The translations under genes were made by a program, and so were the position numbers. The notes beneath the pieces are model-generated. The model saw nothing but the letters and a program-made list of their open reading frames with translations, was not told the origin of the DNA and did not search any database. A stretch of 22,032 nucleotides of DNA. It comes from Oscillospiraceae bacterium (GTDB lineage Bacteria > Bacillota > Clostridia > Oscillospirales > Oscillospiraceae). Positions within the stretch are counted from its first letter, which is position 1; the number at the start of each line of letters is the position of its first letter. Location of the stretch: the NCBI GenBank assembly GCA_016293865.1, contig JAEDDG010000032.1:1-22032 (forward strand), in the 5' to 3' direction. Of the stretch, positions 1 to 7,683 are shown piece by piece.

Positions 1-521
1 TAGCTGATGTTGATGGCGCAGTCGCCCATGCAGATCTTTTCCTGCTGGCCGTCCTTCTCGCGCACGAGAATGAAGCAGGAGGAAACCAGATGTGCGCCGG
101 GACGGGTCTTCACCAGCTGCAGAGCCGGGCGGACCGTGTCCGCGGTGGAATAGGTCGCACCGCCCAGGAGCGCGTCAGCCGCGCCCATTTTCACCAGCAT
201 GGTCCCGAAATAATTGCCCTTGGCCAGTGCGGCGCGGCAGTCCTCGGCAGACATCTTGCCCTTGCGCAGCTCCACCATTTTGGCAACCATCTCATCCATT
301 CCTGCATATGTAGCCGGATCAATGATCTCCAGACCGTCAATGTCAAAGCCGCCCTTTGCAGCGTTGGCCCTGACCTCGTCCACATTGCCGATCAGGATCG
401 GCGTCAGGAAACCTTCTGCCTTCAGCTTTGCAGCCGCTTCCAGAATACGGGCGTCAGGGCCTTCCGTAAACACGATCTTGCGGGGATTTGCCTTGAGGAC
501 CTCAATCAATTTGTCAAACAC
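1..521 (-). CDS. pta: Phosphate acetyltransferase, N-terminal part (cut by window edge)
   Basis: The reverse strand encodes about 173 residues beginning (V/M)FDKLIEVLKANPRKIVFTE, then a stretch with EGPDARILEAAAKL and, further on, NYFGTMLVKMGAADALLGGA. These are hallmarks of the Pta/Ptb (PTA_PTB) family. The enzyme interconverts acetyl-CoA and phosphate with acetyl phosphate and CoA, and with acetate kinase makes ATP during fermentation in the cytoplasm. Usual length is about 330 residues, so roughly half is present; the rest lies left of base 1. The start is GTG at 519-521, chosen because a GGAGGT ribosome binding site (529-534 on the complement) lies 7 nt upstream and no in-frame ATG is better placed. 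A promoter is visible upstream at 581-609. Whether ackA follows cannot be seen. Confidence 0.93.
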   Translation of the reverse strand, partial: MFDKLIEVLKANPRKIVFTEGPDARILEAAAKLKAEGFLTPILIGNVDEVRANAAKGGFDIDGLEIIDPATYAGMDEMVAKMVELRKGKMSAEDCRAALAKGNYFGTMLVKMGAADALLGGATYSTADTVRPALQLVKTRPGAHLVSSCFILVREKDGQQEKICMGDCAINIS

Positions 522-580
522 TTGAATTACCTCCGATTTTATCATTTGCAAACCATATATGGCCGGTTTTTTACCCGTAT

Positions 581-609
581 ATTTTAGCACTTTACTGCCC
601 GGTGTGCAA
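581..609 (-). promoter_or_regulatory. Predicted sigma-A promoter of pta
   Basis: On the reverse strand TTGCAC (604-609) and TAAAAT (581-586) are separated by exactly 17 bp and lie about 60 bp before the pta start. It is the only good housekeeping-type match between the divergent pta and regulator genes. The assignment rests on sequence match alone. Confidence 0.5.
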
Positions 610-732
610 CAGAAATCCCATATTGCCCCATCAGTCCGCGTGAAAAACGCCGGCATCTGCGCCGCGCCCGGTATTTTGTCCGTTTTGACGCACGGATACC
701 GGCTGTTTTTATTTCCCTGTTTCTGGCAGATC

Positions 733-761
733 TTTACAAAACCGCCCGGAAACGATATACT
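733..761 (+). promoter_or_regulatory. Predicted sigma-A promoter of the XRE regulator-lepA operon
   Basis: TTTACA (733-738), a 17-bp spacer and TATACT (756-761) make a good housekeeping promoter. Transcription would begin near 768, inside the palindrome at 761-775, which suggests repression by occlusion of the start site. The leader to the regulator start codon at 819 is about 50 nt. Confidence 0.6.
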
Positions 762-775
762 ATACAAAATGTATA
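761..775. promoter_or_regulatory. Perfect palindromic operator (TATACA-AAA-TGTATA)
   Basis: Two perfectly complementary 6-bp arms, TATACA and TGTATA, flank a 3-bp AAA centre. The site overlaps the end of the -10 hexamer and the predicted transcription start of the XRE gene. Small palindromes in this position are typical autoregulatory operators of XRE/Cro-like repressors. Binding by the adjacent regulator is inference. Confidence 0.5.
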
Positions 776-818
776 TTACATGCCCGTCCTGCGGCCGGGC
801 GGATTCAGGAGGCGAAAC

Positions 819-1358
819 ATGCCGGACTTTCCCGTTATTTTTTCACAGCTGCGCCATGCCGCCGGCAAAAGCCAGCGGACTGTCGCACAGGAAATGCACA
901 TTTCCCAGGCGCTTTTGTCCCACTATGAACACGGCGTCCGGGAACCGCGGCTGGATTTTGTGGTGCGCGCCTGTGACTATTACGGCGTTTCCGCCGACTA
1001 TATTCTCGGCCGGACGCAGGAACAGAACAATCCGGGCCTGGACGCCGCCTCTGAAGAGGACGGCATCCAGCGGCTGCTCCGTTCCGGCCTTGCCGCACAT
1101 CCGGCCGTGCACAGATATCTGGACGGAATCGCGCTGCTGCTCTGCCTGAGCGCCGGCGCGCCGCTTCAGACCGACGCGCCGCCGGAACGGCTGAGCACCG
1201 CGGCGGTGCATTTGTGGGCAGCACAGGCGCTGGAGTCCGCAGCCGGCAGCCTGTCCGCACTGGACGAACAGACGCAGGCCGCCCTCACCGCCGCAGCAGC
1301 GCGCGCGGCCCTTGAGATTTCCGCCATTCTGAGCGCAGAGGAGAAGAACGATCTATGA
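819..1358 (+). CDS. XRE-family helix-turn-helix transcriptional regulator
   Basis: The protein has 179 residues. The first ~60 form an HTH_3 (Cro/C1-type) DNA-binding domain: FSQLRHAAGKSQRTVAQEM, then ISQALLSHYEHGVREP, then YYGVSADYILGRT, the standard ending of this domain. The remaining ~110 residues are alanine- and leucine-rich, probably helical, and match no family I recognise; they may mediate dimerisation or sense a signal. The ATG at 819 was chosen over an upstream ATG at 780 because AGGAGG (807-812) sits 6 nt before it and the HTH domain begins immediately. The stop codon overlaps the lepA start as ATGA, so the two genes are very probably translationally coupled. The palindrome at 761-775 suggests autoregulation. 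The target genes and signal are unknown. Confidence 0.85.
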   Translation: MPDFPVIFSQLRHAAGKSQRTVAQEMHISQALLSHYEHGVREPRLDFVVRACDYYGVSADYILGRTQEQNNPGLDAASEEDGIQRLLRSGLAAHPAVHRYLDGIALLLCLSAGAPLQTDAPPERLSTAAVHLWAAQALESAAGSLSALDEQTQAALTAAAARAALEISAILSAEEKNDL

Positions 1359-3160
1359 AGCAGAGCAACATCCGCAATTTTTCGATTATCGCCCACATTG
1401 ACCACGGAAAATCCACTCTGTCCGACCGGCTGATTGAGCTGTGTCACGCGGTTGATACCCGCGCGATGGAAAACCAGCTGCTGGACAACATGGATCTGGA
1501 GCGTGAGCGCGGCATCACCATCAAAGCGCGGGCTGTCTGCCTGCATTATACTGCGCCGGACGGGGAAACCTACCGGCTGAACCTGATTGACACGCCGGGT
1601 CACGTGGACTTTAACTATGAGGTCTCCCGCTCACTGGCCGCCTGCGAGGGCGCCGTACTGGTGGTGGACGCCTCCCAGGGCATCGAGGCGCAGACGCTGG
1701 CCAATACCTATCTGGCCGTGGAGCACGACCTGGAAATCCTGCCGGTTATCAATAAAATCGACCTGCCTGCGGCAGATCCCGCCCGGGCCAAACGCGAAAT
1801 TGAGGACATCATCGGCATTCCCGCTCAGGACGCGCCGGAAATCTCCGCAAAAATGGGCATCAACATTGAAGCGGTGCTCAACGACATTGTCGAAAACGTG
1901 CCTGCCCCCCGCGGGAATCCGGACGCACCTCTGCGTGCGCTGATTTTTGACAGCCAGTATGACAGCTACAGGGGCGTCATTGTCTGCATGCGGATTATGG
2001 AAGGGACGCTCCGGCAGGATATGACTGTTAAAATGATGGCCTCCGGCGCAGAATATAAGGTGCTGGAATGCGGCCATCTGCTTCCGCTGGGCATGGAGCC
2101 CTGCACTGAGCTGACCGCCGGAGACGTCGGCTACTTCACCGCCTCCATCAAAAACGTGAAGGATACCCAGGTGGGCGATACCGTGACCGGCGCGGCAGAT
2201 CCGGCGGACAAGCCGCTGCCTGGCTACCGGCCTGCCCGCCCCATGGTTTACTGCGGCATTTACACGGAAGACGGCTCCAAATACCCGGACCTGCGGGACG
2301 CGCTGGAAAAGCTCCAGCTGAACGACGCCTCCCTGTCCTTTGAGCCGGAATCCTCCGCCGCGCTGGGCTTCGGCTTCCGCTGCGGATTTCTGGGTCTTCT
2401 GCATATGGAGATTATTCAGGAGCGTCTGGAACGGGAATTCGATCTGGACCTGATCACAACGCTGCCCAGCGTTATTTATGAAGTCACAAGGACGGACGGC
2501 AGCACGGTGATGGTGGACAATCCCCACGATTATCCGGATCCGGCTTCCATTCTGGAGACAAAGGAGCCCTTCGTCAAGGCCACCATTCTCACGCCGCCGG
2601 ATTACGTGGGCAACATTATGCCCATGTGCCAGGACCGGCGGGGCGTCTACGTGTCCATGGACTATCTGGACGCCAATCTGGTCGAGCTTGTCTATCACAT
2701 GCCGCTCAACGAAATTGTCTACGACTTTTTTGACACGCTGAAGGCCAGGACAAAGGGCTACGCCTCCCTGGACTATGAATTCTGCGATTACCGGCCGTCC
2801 GACCTTGTAAAGGTGGATCTGCTGCTCAACGGCGATCAGGTGGACGCGCTGAGCTTTATCGCCCACCGGGACAAAGCCTACGGCCGCGCCCGGCGCATCT
2901 GCGAAAAGCTGCGGGACAATATCCCCCGCCAGCTGTTTGAAGTCCCCATTCAGGCCGCCATCGGCGGGCGGATCATCGCCCGCGAGACGGTGCGGGCCAT
3001 GCGCAAGGACGTGCTGGCCAAGTGCTACGGCGGCGACATCACACGGAAGAAAAAACTGCTTGAAAAGCAGAAGGAAGGCAAAAAGAAGATGCGCAGCCTC
3101 GGCACTGTGCAGATGCCCACGGAGGCGTTCATGGCCGTCCTGAAGCTGGACGAGGAATAG
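1355..3160 (+). CDS. lepA: Elongation factor 4 (LepA), ribosome-associated GTPase
   Basis: The full-length protein has 601 residues, normal for LepA. It shows the complete translational GTPase motif set: G1 AHIDHGKST (13-21), G2 RGIT (52-55), G3 DTPGH (79-83), G4 NKID (133-136) and G5 SAK (164-166). The EF-G-like domains follow, and the basic C-terminal domain unique to LepA contains GGDITRKKKLLEKQKEGKKKM. LepA binds the ribosome in the cytoplasm and acts in initiation or elongation under stress. The ATG at 1355 overlaps the stop of the XRE gene, with a GAGGAGAAG Shine-Dalgarno sequence inside that gene's end. Next to a regulator is an unusual position, since lepA often neighbours hemN or hrcA in Firmicutes. 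The identification is secure. Confidence 0.98.
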   Translation: MKQSNIRNFSIIAHIDHGKSTLSDRLIELCHAVDTRAMENQLLDNMDLERERGITIKARAVCLHYTAPDGETYRLNLIDTPGHVDFNYEVSRSLAACEGAVLVVDASQGIEAQTLANTYLAVEHDLEILPVINKIDLPAADPARAKREIEDIIGIPAQDAPEISAKMGINIEAVLNDIVENVPAPRGNPDAPLRALIFDSQYDSYRGVIVCMRIMEGTLRQDMTVKMMASGAEYKVLECGHLLPLGMEPCTELTAGDVGYFTASIKNVKDTQVGDTVTGAADPADKPLPGYRPARPMVYCGIYTEDGSKYPDLRDALEKLQLNDASLSFEPESSAALGFGFRCGFLGLLHMEIIQERLEREFDLDLITTLPSVIYEVTRTDGSTVMVDNPHDYPDPASILETKEPFVKATILTPPDYVGNIMPMCQDRRGVYVSMDYLDANLVELVYHMPLNEIVYDFFDTLKARTKGYASLDYEFCDYRPSDLVKVDLLLNGDQVDALSFIAHRDKAYGRARRICEKLRDNIPRQLFEVPIQAAIGGRIIARETVRAMRKDVLAKCYGGDITRKKKLLEKQKEGKKKMRSLGTVQMPTEAFMAVLKLDEE

Positions 3161-3184
3161 AAACTTTCTGAAAAAGGAGCCGTT

Positions 3185-3907
3185 ATGGAAGGCAGAATAC
3201 GCATCCAGCTGATAGACGCGGTGCGCGGCCTGTGCGTGCTGCTGATGATTCTGCACCATCTGATGTGGGATCTGGTCTGTTTTCTGGATGCGCCCCGGTG
3301 GCTGTTTTACGGCGTGCCGGTCCGGTTTCTGCATTATATTTTCGCCGGTCTTTTCGTTCTGATCTCCGGGCTCTCCTGCCGCCTGAGCCGGAGCAATCTC
3401 CGCCGCGGCGCTCTTCTGGCCCTTGTGGCCGGCGGACTGACGGCGGCGTCCGCAGCGGTCGGCTTTCCGATCCGGTTCGGCGTGCTGCATATGCTGGCTG
3501 CAAGCATGCTGCTTTACGGCGCGGCGGGCCGTCTGTGGCGAAAAATTCCCGAAAACCGGATGCCTTTTGTCTGTGCGGCACTGTTCTGTTTTTCTCTGCT
3601 GGCTGTCCAGCTCATCCCCGTGCCGGCAGACAGCGCACTGGCCGCGATCCTTTGGCCGTTTGGATTCAATCCGGAGCTCATCTTTTCGGCGGATTATTTC
3701 CCGCTTTTCCCCTGGATCTTTGTGTTTCTGTGCGGCACCTGGTTCGGCGGGCTCGTTCAGTCCGGCCGGCTGCCCCGGTGGTTTTACACCGTTTCCGTCC
3801 CTGTCCTTCCGGCCGTGGGCCGGCATGCGCTGCTGATCTATGTTCTGCATCAGCCGGTGCTGTTCGCGCTGGTCTGTGGCATACGCCGGCTGCTTTACCG
3901 GGCGTAA
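3185..3907 (+). CDS. HGSNAT/DUF1624-like polytopic membrane protein
   Basis: This 240-residue, very hydrophobic protein begins RIQLIDAVRGLCVLLMILHH, the signature start of the heparan-alpha-glucosaminide N-acetyltransferase catalytic family (DUF1624) and related transmembrane acyltransferases. The charged D/RG pair and the HH on the first helix are typical. About six to seven membrane segments are visible, around residues 14-32, 46-66, 72-92, 96-112, 125-143, 165-188 and 208-230. Bacterial members probably move acyl groups across the membrane to sugars, but no substrate is known, so the function is inferred from the family only. AAGGAG lies 5 nt before the ATG and the gene starts 25 bp after lepA, so it is probably co-transcribed. 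No clear terminator follows. Confidence 0.75.
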   Translation: MEGRIRIQLIDAVRGLCVLLMILHHLMWDLVCFLDAPRWLFYGVPVRFLHYIFAGLFVLISGLSCRLSRSNLRRGALLALVAGGLTAASAAVGFPIRFGVLHMLAASMLLYGAAGRLWRKIPENRMPFVCAALFCFSLLAVQLIPVPADSALAAILWPFGFNPELIFSADYFPLFPWIFVFLCGTWFGGLVQSGRLPRWFYTVSVPVLPAVGRHALLIYVLHQPVLFALVCGIRRLLYRA

Positions 3908-3946
3908 CGCCCTTGTTTACATGCAGAATTTCTCTTTTTCCAGCCG

Positions 3947-3975
3947 TTGACAAGCTTCGTCAGAAATGCTATGAT
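3947..3975 (+). promoter_or_regulatory. Predicted sigma-A promoter of the thrS leader
   Basis: TTGACA (3947-3952) and TATGAT (3970-3975) are spaced by 17 bp, a near-consensus promoter. Transcription would start near 3982 and run directly into the T-box leader. Confidence 0.8.
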
Positions 3976-3981
3976 GCATGT

Positions 3982-4210
3982 GTATAAAAGCTGAGAAGGG
4001 GATTTGTGTACCCCGGCGCGCATCAGAGAGGAATCACAAATGCTGAAAGCGATTCTTGCCCACACCGTGTACACGCACCGCCCCGGAGCCGGCTCCGAAA
4101 CAAGGAGTTCCGTCCGCGCACGTTACAGCGCAGCCCAAGTGAAACATCAGGGTGGAACCGCGTATTTTACGCCCCTGTGCCGCAGTGCGGCACGGGGGCT
4201 TATTTTTTTG
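3982..4210 (+). promoter_or_regulatory. T-box riboswitch leader controlling thrS (tRNA-Thr)
   Basis: The canonical T-box sequence AGGGTGGAACCGCG lies at 4149-4162. An antiterminator can form from CAGGG (4148-4152) with CCCTG (4173-4177) and GCGTA (4160-4164) with TACGC (4168-4172), leaving the TGGA bulge for the tRNA NCCA end. It shares bases with the terminator stem at 4171-4199, so the two structures are mutually exclusive. Stem I shows the AGAGAG motif (4025-4030), then GAATC/GATTC arms (4031-4035, 4051-4055) closing a TGCTGAAA apical loop. The base may pair 4006-4011 with 4069-4074, which exposes ACC (4064-4066), a threonine codon, as a tentative specifier. Uncharged tRNA-Thr should allow readthrough into thrS. 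The specifier assignment is my folding by eye. Confidence 0.92.
4171..4209 (+). terminator. T-box intrinsic terminator upstream of thrS
   Basis: A 13-bp stem (4171-4183 with 4187-4199, one T-G pair, AGT loop) is followed at once by TTATTTTTTT. It competes with the antiterminator described for the T-box leader. Confidence 0.92.
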
Positions 4211-4223
4211 GGAGGGATGTACC

Positions 4224-6014
4224 ATGGCAGAACATGCGTATACGTTTGAAAACGAGGAATATAAAAAAACATACCGTCACACCACCAGCCACATTCTGGC
4301 TCAGGCCGTCAAGCGCCTGTATCCGGAAATCAAGCTGGCCATCGGTCCGGCCATCGAGGACGGCTTTTACTATGATTTTGACTCCCCCTTCTCCCTGACC
4401 CGGGAGCATCTGGACGCGCTGGAAGCTGAAATGCGCAAGATCTGCAAGGAGAAAATTCCGCTTGAACGCTTCGAGCTGCCCCGTGAAGAGGCCATCCGCC
4501 TGATGGAAGAGCGGGACGAGCCTTACAAGGTCGAACTGATCAACGACCTGCCCCAGGACGCTGTGATCAGCTTTTACCGGCAGGGCGATTTCACCGACCT
4601 GTGCGCCGGTCCGCATCTGGACAACACCGGCCGGGTCAAGGGCAACGCCATCAAGCTGACCAGCGCCACCGGCGCTTACTGGCGCGGCGACTCCAACCGC
4701 AAAATGCTGCAGCGCGTTTACGGCACCTGCTTTATGAAAAAGGAAGATCTGGACGCCTATCTGGCCCAGCGGGAAGAGGCCCTCAAGCGGGATCACAACA
4801 AGCTCGGACGGGAGCTTGAATACTTCACCACGGTGGATGTTGTCGGCCAGGGCCTGCCCATCCTGCTGCCCAAGGGCGCCCGCGTCATTCAGCAGCTGCA
4901 GCGCTGGGTTGAGGATGAGGAGCAGAAGCGCGGCTATCTGCTGACAAAAACGCCGCTGATGGCCAAGCGCGAGTTCTATAAAATCTCCGGCCACTGGGAC
5001 CACTATCTGGACGGCATGTTCATCCTGGGCGATCCGTACGACGAGACAAAGGAATGCTTTGCCCTGCGTCCCATGACCTGCCCCTTCCAGTACCAGGTCT
5101 ACCTGAACCGGCAGCGCTCCTACCGCGACCTGCCCATGCGTCTGGGCGAGACCAGCACGCTTTTCCGCAACGAGGACTCCGGCGAGATGCACGGTCTGAT
5201 CCGCGTGCGCCAGTTCACCATTTCCGAAGGACACCTGGTCCTGCGTCCTGACCAGCTGGAGGAAGAGTTCAAGGGCTGCCTGGATCTGGCAAAGTACATG
5301 CTGGGCACGCTCGGCCTTCTGGAAGACTGCACCTTCCGCTTCTCCCAGTGGGATCCGGCCAACCCCGACAACAAGTACGAGGGCACTGCCGAGCAGTGGA
5401 ATACGGCCCAGGCCACAATGAAGCAGATTCTGGACGACCTGAACGTTGAGTACACCATCGGCATTGACGAGGCCGCCTTCTACGGGCCCAAGCTGGACAT
5501 CCAGTGCAAAAACGTTTTCGGAAAAGAAGACACCATTGTCACCATCCAGATTGACATGCTGCTTGCACAGCGCTTCGGGATGTATTATATTGATGAAAAC
5601 GGCGAGAAGAAACTGCCTTACATCATCCACCGCACCTCCATGGGCTGCTATGAGCGTACGCTGGCGCTGCTGATTGAAAAATATGCCGGCGCCCTGCCGC
5701 TGTGGATGAGCCCGAACCAGGTTTCCATTCTCCCGATTACCGACCGGACGCTGGACTATGCCAACAGCCTGAAACAGCGGCTTGAAAACGCGGGCATCCG
5801 CTGCGAAGTGGACGCGCGCAACGAGAAAATCGGCTATAAGATCCGTGAAGCGCAGATGCAGAAGACCCCGTACATGCTTGTGGTGGGCGACAAGGAAGCC
5901 GAAGCCGGTCTTGTGGCGGTCCGCCGCCGGGGCGAGGGCGACATCGGCACCATGTCCATGGATGACTTCATGGCCAGAGCGCTGCGGGAAATTGCCGAAA
6001 AAGTCCGCGACTGA
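4224..6014 (+). CDS. thrS: Threonine--tRNA ligase without a TGS domain
   Basis: The 596-residue class II synthetase charges tRNA-Thr with threonine. The editing domain has the HTTSH motif (His19, His23) and CAGPH (Cys127, His131). The catalytic core has motif 2 (FRNEDSGEMHGLIRVRQF, 314-331), motif 3 (GCYERTLALL) and the three zinc ligands Cys286, His337 and His469. The C-terminal anticodon-binding domain starts near SPNQVSILP (496). The family normally begins with a TGS domain of about 60 residues; here the editing motif already appears at residue 19, so TGS is absent. The open frame extends upstream to 4152, but that stretch is the T-box terminator, and the GGGAGG Shine-Dalgarno at 4210-4215 supports ATG 4224. 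Regulation is by the T-box leader. Confidence 0.97.
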   Translation: MAEHAYTFENEEYKKTYRHTTSHILAQAVKRLYPEIKLAIGPAIEDGFYYDFDSPFSLTREHLDALEAEMRKICKEKIPLERFELPREEAIRLMEERDEPYKVELINDLPQDAVISFYRQGDFTDLCAGPHLDNTGRVKGNAIKLTSATGAYWRGDSNRKMLQRVYGTCFMKKEDLDAYLAQREEALKRDHNKLGRELEYFTTVDVVGQGLPILLPKGARVIQQLQRWVEDEEQKRGYLLTKTPLMAKREFYKISGHWDHYLDGMFILGDPYDETKECFALRPMTCPFQYQVYLNRQRSYRDLPMRLGETSTLFRNEDSGEMHGLIRVRQFTISEGHLVLRPDQLEEEFKGCLDLAKYMLGTLGLLEDCTFRFSQWDPANPDNKYEGTAEQWNTAQATMKQILDDLNVEYTIGIDEAAFYGPKLDIQCKNVFGKEDTIVTIQIDMLLAQRFGMYYIDENGEKKLPYIIHRTSMGCYERTLALLIEKYAGALPLWMSPNQVSILPITDRTLDYANSLKQRLENAGIRCEVDARNEKIGYKIREAQMQKTPYMLVVGDKEAEAGLVAVRRRGEGDIGTMSMDDFMARALREIAEKVRD

Positions 6015-6056
6015 CGCGATTAGATAGAAATTCTGTGAGATAAAGGAGGCTGCAAT

Positions 6057-6896
6057 ATGTCCTATAATTACTATTATGGCTTTGATGACCTGTTTCCTCC
6101 CGGCTTTGGCATTGCCGGCACACTGGCCGCCGTCTTCGTTGTGCTGATCGTCGTCTGGCTTCTGCTTATGGCCTATGCCATCCTCTCCTATGTTCTGTCA
6201 AGTCTCGGCTTCTACACCATGGCCAAGCGCCGCGGCATCCGCAATTACGGCCTTGCCTGGGTTCCCATCGCCAATTACTGGATCATCGGCAGCCTGGCAG
6301 ACCAGTACGATCTGGCAGTCAAGGGCCGTGAAAACGGCTACCGCCGGAAGCTTCTGACCATGGCCATCATCTATTGCTGCGTCTGCTTTGCCGTCATGAT
6401 TCTCAGCATGATCTGGGGCTTTGTATCCGCGGACAGCTCCGCAGGCAATGCTCTGTCCTTTGCTCCCATGATCGCAGCGTTCTTTGTGATGATGATTCTT
6501 GCCGTTGTGCTGATGGTTTTCTATTACATCGCACTGTACAAGGTTTTCAACTCCTGCAATCCGAACACCTCGACAACCTTCCTGGTTCTGACGATCGTTG
6601 TCAGCGTCACCTTCCCGTTTTTCGTCTTTGCCGACCGGAACAAGGATCTGGGCTTTCCCGCTGCGGCTGCACCCGCGCCGGACATGAGCGCCGGCGCTTA
6701 CTCTGCTGAACCGGCCGTACAGCAGGCGGCCGCCGCCATTCCCGCCGCGCCTGTGCCGGAAGCGCCTGTGCCGGAAGATGCCGTCCCCGTCTCTGCGGAT
6801 GTACCTGCTGACGCAGATCCGGCAGACCCGCAGGATGAAGAGCCTGCGGATGCGCCGGAAGAGGACCCGGAAGACAGCGATACGCCGGACGCATAA
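6057..6896 (+). CDS. Membrane protein with long acidic Pro/Ala-rich C-terminal tail
   Basis: This 279-residue protein has no function I recognise. The N-terminus is tyrosine-rich (SYNYYYGFDD). Four hydrophobic segments lie near residues 18-48, 100-124, 134-160 and 173-193. Between the first two is a conserved-looking stretch, KRRGIRNYGLAWVPIANYWI, seen in small Clostridial membrane proteins of unknown role. From about residue 205 to the end the protein is a disordered tail of Ala, Pro, Asp and Glu with no predicted fold (PVPEAPVPEDAVPVSADVPA, later EEPADAPEEDPEDSDTPDA). AAAGGAGG lies 7 nt before the ATG. It follows thrS by 42 bp with no terminator between, so it is probably also expressed from the T-box-controlled transcript. 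The tail topology is not determinable from sequence alone. Confidence 0.8.
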   Translation: MSYNYYYGFDDLFPPGFGIAGTLAAVFVVLIVVWLLLMAYAILSYVLSSLGFYTMAKRRGIRNYGLAWVPIANYWIIGSLADQYDLAVKGRENGYRRKLLTMAIIYCCVCFAVMILSMIWGFVSADSSAGNALSFAPMIAAFFVMMILAVVLMVFYYIALYKVFNSCNPNTSTTFLVLTIVVSVTFPFFVFADRNKDLGFPAAAAPAPDMSAGAYSAEPAVQQAAAAIPAAPVPEAPVPEDAVPVSADVPADADPADPQDEEPADAPEEDPEDSDTPDA

Positions 6897-6938
6897 ACAG
6901 CAGTCAGATTTTGACAGCGTTTGAATTGAATAACAGTC

Positions 6939-6988
6939 AAAACTCCTTCATAGAATAGCTGCAAAGCCAGTCCTGTGAAGGAGTTTTT
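6939..6988 (+). terminator. Hairpin that both resembles a terminator and buries the sleB ribosome binding site
   Basis: Arms AAAACTCCTTCA (6939-6950) and TGAAGGAGTTTT (6976-6987) pair perfectly over 12 bp and can extend by three more pairs inwards. The 3' arm contains GAAGGAG, the only Shine-Dalgarno for the TTG start at 6992, and is followed by T-rich sequence. It can terminate transcripts of the thrS operon or block sleB translation on readthrough RNA. Which it does in vivo cannot be told from sequence. Confidence 0.7.
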
Positions 6989-6991
6989 GTT

Positions 6992-7669
6992 TTGAAAAAC
7001 AGGAAACGTCTGATTTTCGCGCTGATTGTCATTTTTCTTTTAAATATAACCGTTATTGCATTCGTCCAGCAGGCAGACGCCGCCGCCTACAAACGCGGCT
7101 CCTCCGGTTCCGCAGTGACCCAGATCCAGCAGAAGCTGTCCAACTGGGGTTACTACTCCGGCAGCATTGACGGCATCTTCGGCAGCCGGACAGAAAAGGC
7201 CGTCCGGGATTTTCAACAGAAAAACGGCCTGACAGTGGACGGCATCGTCGGTGACGCGACGCTGAAAGCGCTGGGACTGGGCAATCTCAGCGGCAGCTCC
7301 GGCTCCTCCAGCACCTACTCAAACGAGGTGGCGCTGCTGGCGCGGCTGATTTCCGCCGAGGCCCGGGGCGAACCATATGAGGGACAGGTTGCCGTTGGCG
7401 CTGTGGTTCTCAACCGCATCAAGCACCCGTCCTTCCCCAACACCATGTCCGGCGTCATTTATCAGTCCAATGCATTCACCTGCGTGTATGACGGGCAATT
7501 TGACCAGCCTGTGGCCGACTCCGCCTACCGGGCAGCCCGGGACGCCCTCAACGGCTGGGATCCGTCCGGCGGCGCCATTTATTATTTCAATCCGGCAACC
7601 GCCACCAGCTCATGGATCTGGTCGCGCCCGCTGATTACCGTGATCGGCAAGCACCGCTTCTGCTCATAA
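6992..7669 (+). CDS. sleB: SleB-type spore cortex-lytic / cell wall hydrolase
   Basis: The 225-residue secreted protein starts with a signal peptide (KNRKRLIFALIVIFLLNITV, likely cleavage near residue 30, ADAAA). A peptidoglycan-binding PG_binding_1 domain follows (about 37-95, KRGSSGSAVTQIQQKLSNWG to GIVGDATLKALGL). After a Ser/Gly linker comes the Hydrolase_2 (SleB) catalytic domain (about 112-225), with ISAEARGEPYEGQVAVGAVV containing the expected catalytic Glu123, and the family ending IGKHRFC. SleB is a lytic transglycosylase acting on muramic-lactam-containing cortex during germination, which implies a spore former. The start is TTG with GAAGGAG 8 nt upstream. No ypeB partner follows, which differs from Bacillus. 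A vegetative cell wall role is the main alternative. Confidence 0.9.
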   Translation: MKNRKRLIFALIVIFLLNITVIAFVQQADAAAYKRGSSGSAVTQIQQKLSNWGYYSGSIDGIFGSRTEKAVRDFQQKNGLTVDGIVGDATLKALGLGNLSGSSGSSSTYSNEVALLARLISAEARGEPYEGQVAVGAVVLNRIKHPSFPNTMSGVIYQSNAFTCVYDGQFDQPVADSAYRAARDALNGWDPSGGAIYYFNPATATSSWIWSRPLITVIGKHRFCS

Positions 7670-7683
7670 CCCAATCATATCAA

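Noticed and set aside
559..1149. 196-codon forward frame across the pta-XRE intergenic region
   Set aside because: It overlaps the promoter, operator and HTH coding region and has no ribosome binding site or motif.
1631..3850. 739-codon reverse open frame across lepA and the DUF1624-like gene
   Set aside because: It is antisense to a full-length, motif-complete lepA, has no family motif, and is a shadow of GC-rich codon use.
4200..5630. 476-codon reverse frame antisense to thrS
   Set aside because: It has no recognisable domain and lies opposite a secure thrS gene; third-position GC bias explains it.
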